Of a stretch of DNA of 5,580 nt, positions 1-5,425 are shown one piece after another; within the stretch, counting starts at the first letter, position 1, and each line of letters starts with the position of its first letter. This DNA comes from an uncultured Propionibacteriaceae bacterium. Lineage in GTDB: Bacteria; Actinomycetota; Actinomycetes; Propionibacteriales; Propionibacteriaceae. The position numbers and the translations under genes are program-made. Below the pieces are notes generated by a model. It was not told where the DNA came from. It ran no database searches and worked only from the letters and a program-made list of their open reading frames with translations. The stretch lies in the NCBI GenBank assembly GCA_937988865.1, contig CALKHV010000149.1, positions 1 to 5,580 on the forward strand. The letters are read 5' to 3'.

Positions 1-281
1 CCGCGCGACGACCCACGCCGACTGCCGACCAGGCCAGCCAGAAGCTTCGCCACGGCGACAAGGTTGCCTACGTCCTGACCCTGGGCCTGCAGTCGCCAGT
101 TGTCGGTCTCGGACGCGTACGGCCAGGACGCGAAGAGCCCGAGCAGGCTCGTGTTCGCGGCGAGCGCGGCGATGGCGAGGGTCGCAGCGGTCAGCCACGG
201 GGCGAGGTGGGCCGGCCCGGCGGGCGACGGGGCTTCCCGCCTTCCCGCAAGGGAACGCGACCCCGTGCTCACGCGAGTCAC
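1..281 (-). CDS. Small integral membrane protein, 3' end beyond the window
   Basis: I do not recognise a named family. Reading from the GTG at 281, 93 residues are visible before the window edge. A basic and Pro/Ala-rich cytoplasmic-looking head (residues 1-25) is followed by a hydrophobic helix (about 27-45, rich in Ala and Leu). A polar stretch comes next with the conspicuous motif ETDNWRLQAQGQD (58-70), and then a second hydrophobic stretch begins (about 71-85). This looks like the first part of a multi-pass membrane protein of the kind common in actinobacteria, with the ET..W..Q..GQD segment between helices 1 and 2. I chose the GTG at 281 because it overlaps the marR stop as GTGA and has GAGGA six bases upstream (288-292). 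A second in-frame GTG at 272 is possible. It is almost certainly co-transcribed with marR and so under the same operator. Substrate and role are unknown. Confidence 0.7.
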   Translation of the reverse strand, partial: MTRVSTGSRSLAGRREAPSPAGPAHLAPWLTAATLAIAALAANTSLLGLFASWPYASETDNWRLQAQGQDVGNLVAVAKLLAGLVGSRRGSSR

Positions 282-703
282 GACCCGTCCTCGGCGTCGA
301 GGGCGCGCACCGCGTCGATGAGCGTCCTGACGTGGGTGTCGAGCACGTCGACCTCGATGTCGACGTCGGCCATCAGCGCCGCGAACCTGCCGTTGAGCAG
401 GACGCCCGCCCGTGCCACGAGGTCGCGTCCGGTCGGCGTGAGGTCGACGAGGACGCGGCGACCGTCGGCTCGCGTGGTCACCCACCCGTCGCGCTCCAGC
501 ACGGGGACGCGCTTGCTCACGGCCGCGCGAGTGAGGTTGAGCCGCTCAGCCAGGCGGGTGACGTCCAAGGTGCCGTCGGAGAGGGGCACCAGGAAGGCGA
601 AGAGGTTGCGGTCGACATCGAAACGGGAGCGGAGGACGCGGTCGGAGTAGGCGTCCATGGCATAGACCAGCTCGTGGAGGCCGGCGGTGAGGCGTTGACC
701 CAT
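278..703 (-). CDS. MarR-family winged-helix transcriptional regulator
   Basis: A 141-residue protein, the usual MarR length. An N-terminal helical dimerisation segment (about 1-30) precedes a winged helix-turn-helix: the helix-turn-helix spans about 47-75 (DVTRLAERLNLTRAAVSKRV, then VLERDGWV), and the wing is about 76-90 with the typical D/R-G-R-R-V-L-V-x-L-T-x-x-G-R pattern. A C-terminal helix (about 92-138) completes the dimer interface. Family members bind palindromic operators as dimers, usually repress, and release DNA on binding a small phenolic or other ligand or on oxidation. No cysteine is present, so a thiol-oxidation switch is unlikely and a ligand switch more likely. The ATG at 703 has no clear Shine-Dalgarno. 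The first operator copy ends only 8 bp upstream of it. The gene overlaps the start of the membrane protein downstream, which is its probable target together with itself. Confidence 0.9.
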   Translation of the reverse strand: MGQRLTAGLHELVYAMDAYSDRVLRSRFDVDRNLFAFLVPLSDGTLDVTRLAERLNLTRAAVSKRVPVLERDGWVTTRADGRRVLVDLTPTGRDLVARAGVLLNGRFAALMADVDIEVDVLDTHVRTLIDAVRALDAEDGS

Positions 704-711
704 GCGTGACA

Positions 712-748
712 GTCAACTCGTTGACAAACCCATTGTCAACTCGTTGAC
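712..748 (-). promoter_or_regulatory. Tandem MarR operator in the marR promoter
   Basis: Two identical 14-bp copies of gtcaactcgttgac lie at 712-725 and 735-748. Each has perfect 6-bp inverted arms (GTCAAC/GTTGAC) around a 2-bp centre. The downstream copy extends to 8... in practice one further pair, T at 734 with A at 749, giving 7-bp arms. The copies are 23 bp apart start to start, about two helical turns, so two dimers could bind roughly the same face. On the minus strand the upstream copy contains a consensus -35 hexamer TTGACA (739 to 734), and the nearer copy covers the place where the -10 and transcript start would be. Binding would therefore block transcription. No good -10 was found, so the exact promoter is open. 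Autoregulation by the adjacent MarR protein is inferred from position and symmetry. Confidence 0.75.
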
Positions 749-809
749 ATGCAACAGGACGCCCGCGCCGGCCGTCGGCTGGAACCGGCCGATCCCCTGA
801 AGGCGCTGG

Positions 810-1286
810 TCAGCCCGCAGCCGGCTTCGCTTCGACCTTCCCGTCACCGGCGAGGTCCTTGGCCGCCTTGGCGAGGTCGGACACCGTCTTGAAGGCGCCG
901 CTGATGACCTCGCTGATCCAGTAGTTGAGGGCGTCCTTCGGTGCATCCTTCACCTCGACCTTCACGGTGCCCCCGTCTGGAGGAAAGATGACCACGAAGC
1001 CGTAGGGGACGTCCCGATCGCGGTGGATCGTGTCAGCAACCCCCTCACGCTGGTCGATCACCAGACCACCCCGCACCTTCTCCCACCACTCCATGACGAC
1101 CTTGACGGTCGTCACCACCGCCGCCCCGATCAGCACCGCCGCCACCGGTGCGAATTGGGCCTCCAGTCCGCCGCCCCCCTCCACGGCCACCGTCTCGGCG
1201 GACGCACCGTTCGCCTCGGCCACCTCGAGTGCTGCGGCGAGGGACTCGTCATCATCGAGCCGGATCCTGACCTGCAGTTCAGACAT
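810..1286 (-). CDS. Small protein with one hydrophobic segment, partner of the S8 protease
   Basis: I do not recognise this 158-residue protein with certainty. It has an N-terminal strand-helix region (1-35, starting SELQVRIRLDDDESL) and a glycine run (37-40). A hydrophobic segment follows (about 45-65, APVAAVLIGAAVVTTVKVV) and leads into EWWEKVRGGLVIDQREG. Then comes a probably beta-rich part (95-113, YGFVVIFPPDGGTVKVEV), a helix (115-130), and an Ala/Lys-rich tail (131-158). There is no signal peptide, so it may be a single-pass membrane protein or a soluble protein with a buried hydrophobic helix. The layout (short alpha/beta head, hydrophobic Ala/Val helix, then a Trp and basic residues, then a strand) recalls the effector-associated constant component (EACC1) proteins of actinobacterial conflict systems. 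That match is tentative and no alignment was made. It lies 9 nt behind the protease gene and is probably its anchor, inhibitor or adaptor. Confidence 0.75.
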   Translation of the reverse strand: MSELQVRIRLDDDESLAAALEVAEANGASAETVAVEGGGGLEAQFAPVAAVLIGAAVVTTVKVVMEWWEKVRGGLVIDQREGVADTIHRDRDVPYGFVVIFPPDGGTVKVEVKDAPKDALNYWISEVISGAFKTVSDLAKAAKDLAGDGKVEAKPAAG

Positions 1287-1298
1287 GGTGCTCTCCTA
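1287..1298 (-). promoter_or_regulatory. Ribosome binding site fused to the protease stop codon
   Basis: On the minus strand the junction reads TAGGAGAGCACCATG. The TAG stop of the protease supplies the first bases of a strong Shine-Dalgarno AGGAGAG (1297 to 1291), followed by CACC and the ATG at 1286. Ribosomes ending the protease are thus placed at the next start. This supports translational coupling and a matched supply of the two proteins, and it fixes the start of the small gene. Confidence 0.85.
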
Positions 1299-2834
1299 TC
1301 CTTCGCCGGGCCCGGGTGGCCGGTCGTCTGTGGGTGTGCTGCGCGCAAATCGCCACGTGTCCGGTGATCGCCGCGCCGCTGTGAACTCCTCGACCCGCGC
1401 CGCGATGTCGACCCGGTCGGGCAGCAACGCGTGGGCCTCGCGCATCCCTGCGTCCGCCCGCGCCAGGTACGAGACCATCTGCTCCCTGTCGCCGGACACG
1501 CGGCTGACCTCCGCCCTCATGGCGTAGGTCATCGCGAGGTTCGCCTTCGCGTGAGGGTTACGGGGCGCGAACACGACGGCGGCCGTGAGCAGGGTCTGCG
1601 CCGAGTCGAGGTTGCCCGTCTTGAGGAAGAACAAACCCCCGTCGATGTAGGCGGGAGCGGCGAACAGCGCGCACTCGGGGCACTCGTGAAGGTCGTCGAG
1701 GCGAAAGTGCTGGTGGGGGGACGCATTGATCGCCGCGGTGTAGAGCCGTTCCAGCACGCCTTCGCGACGCTCGGAGCGTCCGGGCGCGTCCCCGGTGAGG
1801 AGGGGGATCAACTCCCCCGCAAGACTCGCCAACCGGACGCTGACCCGATGCCGTGGCAGGTTGGCGCGGTCGGGGAGCAGTGCCGCGAACCCACTCACCA
1901 GCGGTGCGGCGAAGCTGGAGCCGAGAGTGTGGGGGGGCTGCACGATCGCGAAGTCGGAGTACCGGGACTGGCTGTAGCCGAACGGCTTCACGGCCTGCGC
2001 CAACTCGCCGTCACCCGGTGGTGAGAAGCGGTCGACCCTGAGGTGGGAGGCAGCCAGGACTCCGGGGTGGATCCCCGGCGTGAAGACCTCGGCGGCATCA
2101 TTGCCCGCCGCTGCGACCACGGTCGCGCCCGGCGCGAGGGCGGTGTCGATCGCCCGAAGGAGGTCGCTCTCCGGGGGCGCCGGGAAGAGGTGGCGCCAGT
2201 CGGGATCGGCGGCCAAGGCGTCCGCGACGAGGAACGGCATGTCGTCCGACTCGACGTCCGCCCAGAGGTCGGCGTCCACGAACTGCCGGAAGTGGTCGAA
2301 GGTGCTCGGCAGCGAGAGGGGTTCACCGAGGCTGAGGTTGATCACGTCCGCACCCGAGATCCCCGCCAGGCGAATCGCATGGCCGACCGCCTCGTCGGCA
2401 AGACCTGTCGGAGTCCCGACCGGATACAGGTCGAGGGTCGCCCCGGGAGCCACCCGGTGCACGAGCAGCGCGACGGCGGTGCCGTGCGACGTGGGGACGC
2501 CGTCCCTGGTGGGCCAGACCTCGTGCTGCGCCGCCAGAGCCGGGAGGGCGAGGTCGAAACCGGCATCGATCACGGCGATCCGTCGACCCCGCCCGTCAGA
2601 CCCCTGGCTGTGCGCGGCCGCAACCGCGTCCCAGAACTCGCCGGTCTGCGGCTGGTCCCAGGAGTCGGTGTCGGGGTGGTACGCGTCCAGGACCAGGCGA
2701 GCCGCGTCGGCGCCACTTTCCAGCTCGAGCACGTCGTAACCTCCCGCCGCTAGGGATGAGGCAACGTAACGGAAATCTCGGGGCCACGGCAAGGGGGGAT
2801 GGGTCGTCACCAGGAGGATGACCGGTTCCGGCAT
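1296..2834 (-). CDS. Subtilisin-like (S8) serine protease with C-terminal TPR-like region
   Basis: A 512-residue endopeptidase with a complete subtilase catalytic set: Asp90 (IAVIDAGFD), His117 (TSHGTAVA), oxyanion Asn245 (VVAAAGND) and Ser307 (GSSFAAPLVSG). The strand GADVINLSLG (161-170) is also typical of the fold. There is no signal peptide and no recognisable subtilisin propeptide, so it probably works in the cytoplasm. The first 80 residues begin with a strand-helix-strand pattern (PVILLVTT, then RYVASSLAAGGYDVLELES). An extra segment of roughly 40 residues (about 175-225) sits between the NLSLG strand and the Asn strand. After the protease domain come a His/Cys cluster (374-388) and helical repeats resembling TPRs (about 392-480), then a Pro/Asp-rich tail. 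TPRs usually bind partner proteins. The ATG at 2834 has only a weak GAAG upstream. Its partner gene follows immediately. Target and trigger are unknown; a regulated effector or a signalling protease are both possible. Confidence 0.9.
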   Translation of the reverse strand: MPEPVILLVTTHPPLPWPRDFRYVASSLAAGGYDVLELESGADAARLVLDAYHPDTDSWDQPQTGEFWDAVAAAHSQGSDGRGRRIAVIDAGFDLALPALAAQHEVWPTRDGVPTSHGTAVALLVHRVAPGATLDLYPVGTPTGLADEAVGHAIRLAGISGADVINLSLGEPLSLPSTFDHFRQFVDADLWADVESDDMPFLVADALAADPDWRHLFPAPPESDLLRAIDTALAPGATVVAAAGNDAAEVFTPGIHPGVLAASHLRVDRFSPPGDGELAQAVKPFGYSQSRYSDFAIVQPPHTLGSSFAAPLVSGFAALLPDRANLPRHRVSVRLASLAGELIPLLTGDAPGRSERREGVLERLYTAAINASPHQHFRLDDLHECPECALFAAPAYIDGGLFFLKTGNLDSAQTLLTAAVVFAPRNPHAKANLAMTYAMRAEVSRVSGDREQMVSYLARADAGMREAHALLPDRVDIAARVEEFTAARRSPDTWRFARSTPTDDRPPGPGEG

Positions 2835-2904
2835 CGGACTTCAGCTCGCCCAATACACTCCGAACGACGGCACCTGCCGTGCCCCCCGACTCCGAAAGAG
2901 ACCC
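2835..2904. promoter_or_regulatory. Divergent promoter region between protease and glycosyltransferase
   Basis: This 70-bp gap must hold the promoters of both divergent genes, unless one starts inside its neighbour. On the plus strand TACACT (2854-2859) fits the actinobacterial -10 pattern TANNNT and would give a leader of about 40 nt for the glycosyltransferase. No good -35 is seen. On the minus strand TGTATT (2857 to 2852) is a weaker -10 for the protease and overlaps the plus-strand hexamer, so the two promoters might compete. The calls rest on short motifs only. Confidence 0.3.
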
Positions 2905-4176
2905 ATGACCGTGTCTGACCGTCGGCGACTCGTCATCGTGGTGCGCGCCGATCCCGTGATCTGCGGCCATGCGGGCGAGGCCCGCAACCTCGCCGAAGCC
3001 GCGCTGCGCCATGGCTACACGGACGTCCGCATCGTCACCTGGCCCGTCGAGCGCCTGATCGAGGCAGGGCTCCCCCTCAAGCCGCTCGATTCGATCCTTC
3101 CCTACGGCGACGGCATCACCGTCGAACGGCCCGAACCCATCGGCGACTACAAGGTCGTCGACGGCCGCTACCTGGCCGGCCTCACCGGACGACTGGTCGA
3201 GTTGCTGACCGACGGCGTCCCGACGGTGGTCATGTCGCTCTACCTGAGCCCGCACACCGTTGCCGTCGCGGACGCCCTCTGGACCGCCCGCCGCACCGGG
3301 CTTCCGGTGTCGGCGGTGACGATCGCCGAGGCGGTCGGGTCGGACGTCACCAACGTCGTCCGCTCGTGCGTCGACCAGGGACGCTTCGGGCCCGCCGCGC
3401 AACTGCTCTCGACCTACCTCGACAGCGACGTGTGCGTCGCCGTGTCGGAGTACACCCGCGACCTTGTCATCGAGCAGGCCGAGGAGGTCGACCGTCTGTT
3501 CGGGACCACCTACGCCGACCAGTGCCGAGCCAAGCTCACCATCTCGTACCCCGCGATCGACGCGTCCGCCTTCACCGACCTCGACCCGGCCGAGACCGAA
3601 CGTGCGCTCGCCGCTCGAGGGCTCGAGCGCGGTGGCTACGTGCTCTACCTGTCGCGCCTCGCGAGGGCCAAGGGCGTGGACGACCTCATCCACGGCTTCG
3701 TCCAGAGTTCGGTCGGCACCCGGGTTCGCCTTGTCATCGCCGGCAACGGCCCCTCGGCGGACGATCTCCGCGCGCTGGCCGCCGCGTCCCCGCTGGCCCA
3801 CCGCATCGACTTCCTGGACGACGTGGACGACGACGAGAAGACCCACCTGATGGCCGGTAGTGCGGCGTTCGTGCTGCCCAGCAAACCGCGTCCGGAGTTC
3901 ATCGAGACCTTCGGGATCGCCCTCGTCGAGAGCATGCTCGCCGGTGGCGGGCCGGTCATCACGACGCGCACCGGCGGGATCCCGGAGGCTGTCGGCGACT
4001 GCGCGTTGTTCGTCGACGTCGACGACCCCGCGGGCATCGCGCGGGCGCTCGACCATGCGGTTCTTGAGATGTCGGACGCCGAACGCCGCGACCTTGCCGG
4101 TCGTGCCCTCGCCCACGGCCTGCAGTTCGACCGGATGGCCGTCTTCCAGAACCTGTTCGCGCAGCTACCCGCCTGA
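2905..4176 (+). CDS. Glycosyltransferase, GT-B fold, GT4-like
   Basis: A 423-residue protein of the usual size for retaining GT4 enzymes, which transfer a sugar from a nucleotide-sugar donor to an acceptor at the cytoplasmic side. The N-terminal acceptor domain (1-215) opens with a strand RLVIVVRAD and then GHAGEARNLAEAA, as in GT-B enzymes with a glycine-rich first loop. The C-terminal donor domain (about 245-420) shows YVLYLSRLARAKGVDDLI (Arg251 and Lys256 in the usual phosphate-binding positions), VIAGNGP (278-283), the E-x7-E pair Glu334/Glu342 in ETFGIALVE, and TGGIPEAVGD (357-366). I chose the ATG at 2905 because the family-like sequence begins there and GAAAGAG lies just upstream (2894-2900). 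An upstream in-frame ATG at 2818 would overlap the protease coding sequence and add 29 unconvincing residues. No sugar or cell-wall genes flank it, so donor and acceptor cannot be named. Confidence 0.88.
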   Translation: MTVSDRRRLVIVVRADPVICGHAGEARNLAEAALRHGYTDVRIVTWPVERLIEAGLPLKPLDSILPYGDGITVERPEPIGDYKVVDGRYLAGLTGRLVELLTDGVPTVVMSLYLSPHTVAVADALWTARRTGLPVSAVTIAEAVGSDVTNVVRSCVDQGRFGPAAQLLSTYLDSDVCVAVSEYTRDLVIEQAEEVDRLFGTTYADQCRAKLTISYPAIDASAFTDLDPAETERALAARGLERGGYVLYLSRLARAKGVDDLIHGFVQSSVGTRVRLVIAGNGPSADDLRALAAASPLAHRIDFLDDVDDDEKTHLMAGSAAFVLPSKPRPEFIETFGIALVESMLAGGGPVITTRTGGIPEAVGDCALFVDVDDPAGIARALDHAVLEMSDAERRDLAGRALAHGLQFDRMAVFQNLFAQLPA

Positions 4177-4189
4177 GGGACGCTCCGCG

Positions 4190-4717
4190 CTACGAGACGG
4201 GCTCGTCGTCGACCGAGATGTCGACCTGGATCTCGGTCGCGAGGCGCTCGAGGTCGGCACGCAGGGCCGCGAGATCAGCCTGGGGTGGGACGCGCGCCAC
4301 GACCTCGGCCTCGAAGAGACTCCCGCCCGACATCGGCGCGTCCCTGGTGTCGGTGGTCATCTGGTCGATGCTCACGCCGTGACGGCTGAGCGCTGCCGAC
4401 ACCTCACGGACGATGCCGGGACGATCGTTGCCGAGCACCGTGAGCGTCAACTCGTGCAATGCTTCCGACACCTCAGGCGCCTCGACACCCGGATGCGCCG
4501 TGACGGTCATCAACCCGTCCAGGTCTCCGAGCGCCGCGGTGAAACCGTCGACAGATACCTCGGGAACGGCCACGACGACCACGCCGGCGAACGTCCCGTC
4601 GAGTTCTGCAAGGCGGCTGTCCTCCCAGTTGCCACCGTGGGCACTGATGACGTCGGCGAGGGTTGCGACCAGCCCGGCGCGGTCGGCGCCGACGATCGTG
4701 AGGATGAGTCTGGCCAT
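4190..4717 (-). CDS. Tandem ACT-domain regulatory protein, GcvR-like
   Basis: A 175-residue protein made of two ACT domains. The first spans residues 1-75, with LILTIVGADRAGLVATLADVI leading into the helix and GGNWEDSRLAEL. The second spans about 88-170, with LTLTVLGNDRPGIVREVSAAL and HGVSIDQMTTDT. The D-R-x-G-I/L-V signature appears in both and is the amino-acid-binding turn of ACT domains. GcvR of enterobacteria has this size and arrangement; there it binds glycine and restrains the activator GcvA. Most actinobacterial relatives have no demonstrated role, so GcvR-like describes the architecture rather than the function. There is no DNA-binding or enzyme domain, so it must act through a partner protein. 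It is convergent with the glycosyltransferase, with only 13 nt between stop codons. A -10-like hexamer six bases before the ATG suggests a leaderless mRNA. Confidence 0.88.
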   Translation of the reverse strand: MARLILTIVGADRAGLVATLADVISAHGGNWEDSRLAELDGTFAGVVVVAVPEVSVDGFTAALGDLDGLMTVTAHPGVEAPEVSEALHELTLTVLGNDRPGIVREVSAALSRHGVSIDQMTTDTRDAPMSGGSLFEAEVVARVPPQADLAALRADLERLATEIQVDISVDDEPVS

Positions 4718-4729
4718 TTCCGCATCGTA
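4718..4729 (-). promoter_or_regulatory. Possible leaderless promoter of the ACT-domain gene
   Basis: On the minus strand TACGAT (4729 to 4724) matches the TANNNT -10 pattern and is followed by six bases (GCGGAA) and then the ATG at 4717. The transcript would therefore start at or next to the A of the start codon. No convincing -35 is found 16-19 bp further upstream, which is common for actinobacterial promoters. The GGAA directly against the ATG is too close to act as a normal ribosome binding site. Confidence 0.45.
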
Positions 4730-4794
4730 GCGATCCCGGGCAGGCTCACGAGCGAGGCGGACGAGGACCGCGATGGCCAGCGACCGGGTGGGGT

Positions 4795-4808
4795 GACCGA
4801 TATCGGTC
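4795..4808. repeat. Perfect 14-bp palindrome with a degenerate second copy
   Basis: The sequence gaccgatatcggtc is identical to its reverse complement. A related imperfect element, ccgacattcgg (4826-4836, arms CCGA/TCGG around CAT), has its centre about 30 bp further on, near three helical turns. Both lie in the 195-bp gap between the divergent ACT-domain and macrodomain genes, so they could be operator sites for an unlinked regulator acting on either gene. No regulator is encoded next to them. The rest of this gap shows no coding signal. Confidence 0.5.
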
Positions 4809-4912
4809 CCGGGACGCCGATCTGGCCGACATTCGGTCGCGTGGGCTCACGGCGGGACCAGAAACGGTCACTCGTTCGACGCGACTGGACGCGACCGCGG
4901 CAGACTGGTGAC

Positions 4913-5425
4913 ATGCCCACCGTCACCGCCGTCCTCGGCGACATCACCACCCAACACGTGGACGCGATCGTCAACGCCGCCAACAACGCCATGCGAGGGG
5001 GCGGGGGTGTCGACGGTGCGATCCACCGCGCGGGCGGTCCGGCGGTCCTGCGCGACTGCATCTCCCGCTTCCCCCACGGCCTCGCCACCGGGGAGGCCGG
5101 CTGGACCACCGCCGGCGACTTGCCTGCGAGTTGGGTGATTCACACGGTCGGCCCCAACTACGCGGCCGGACAGCGCGACCGGTCCCTCCTGGAGTCGTGC
5201 TACCGACGATGCCTCGAGGTGGCCGACGTACTGGGCGTCGGAAGCATCGCGTTTCCCCTGATCAGCGCCGGAATCTACGGCTGGCCGAAGGCGGACGCCA
5301 TCGCCGTCGCGATCGAGACGGTCACGTCAGCCGCGACCAGCGTGCGGGAGGTGCGGCTCGTCGCCTTCAGCCCCGGGATGTACGACGAGATCGTCGCCGC
5401 CCTGTCGTCCCCAGTGGACAGGTAG
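4913..5425 (+). CDS. Macrodomain protein, probable O-acetyl-ADP-ribose / mono-ADP-ribose hydrolase
   Basis: A 170-residue single macrodomain, close to the length of E. coli YmdB and the MacroD group. These bind ADP-ribose and hydrolyse O-acetyl-ADP-ribose or ADP-ribose esters on acidic residues. Visible motifs are GDIT (9-12, adenine contact by Asp10) and IVNAANNAMRGGGGVDGAIH (19-38), which holds the NAAN box, the glycine loop and the Asp34 equivalent of the catalytic aspartate. Also present are ATGEAGWTTAGDLPASWVIHTVGP (58-81) and the phosphate loop ISAGIYGWP (117-125). All key positions look intact. The ATG at 4913 is where family similarity begins; the open frame continues far upstream only by chance. 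No clear Shine-Dalgarno is present, and CAGACT (4901-4906) six bases before the ATG may be a leaderless -10, though its first base is off consensus. No ADP-ribosyltransferase or sirtuin gene is adjacent, so the substrate is unknown. Confidence 0.92.
   Translation: MPTVTAVLGDITTQHVDAIVNAANNAMRGGGGVDGAIHRAGGPAVLRDCISRFPHGLATGEAGWTTAGDLPASWVIHTVGPNYAAGQRDRSLLESCYRRCLEVADVLGVGSIAFPLISAGIYGWPKADAIAVAIETVTSAATSVREVRLVAFSPGMYDEIVAALSSPVDR

Noticed and set aside
769..791. CGGCCG-11 nt-CGGCCG hairpin after the small partner gene
   Set aside because: Six G/C pairs with no following T run. Short self-complementary GC words are common here, so a terminator call is not supported.
713..946. Minus-strand frame of 77 residues reaching into the marR promoter
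   Set aside because: It overlaps the end of the small partner gene in another frame, has Ser/Arg/Pro-rich shadow composition, and ends inside the operator.
2043..2753. 236-residue plus-strand open frame opposite the protease
   Set aside because: Highly charged low-complexity translation, fully antisense to a gene with an intact catalytic set.
2596..4116. 506-residue open frame on the minus strand
   Set aside because: It lies antisense to the glycosyltransferase and runs into the protease gene. Its Arg/Gly/Asp-rich composition and lack of any domain pattern are typical of an opposite-strand shadow in GC-rich DNA.
4192..4206. ACGAG-ACGGG-CTCGT hairpin at the convergent gene ends
   Set aside because: Only a 5-bp stem, mostly inside the ACT coding end, with no T tract. 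It could aid bidirectional termination but the evidence is too thin.
4743..4851. Direct repeat ggctcacg at 4743-4750 and 4844-4851
   Set aside because: Eight bases is short enough to recur by chance in GC-rich sequence and it matches no attachment-site or transposon-end arrangement.
3860..4912. Upstream extension of the macrodomain frame to an ATG at 3860
   Set aside because: The extension overlaps the glycosyltransferase in another frame and the ACT gene on the other strand. Recognisable macrodomain sequence starts only at the ATG at 4913.
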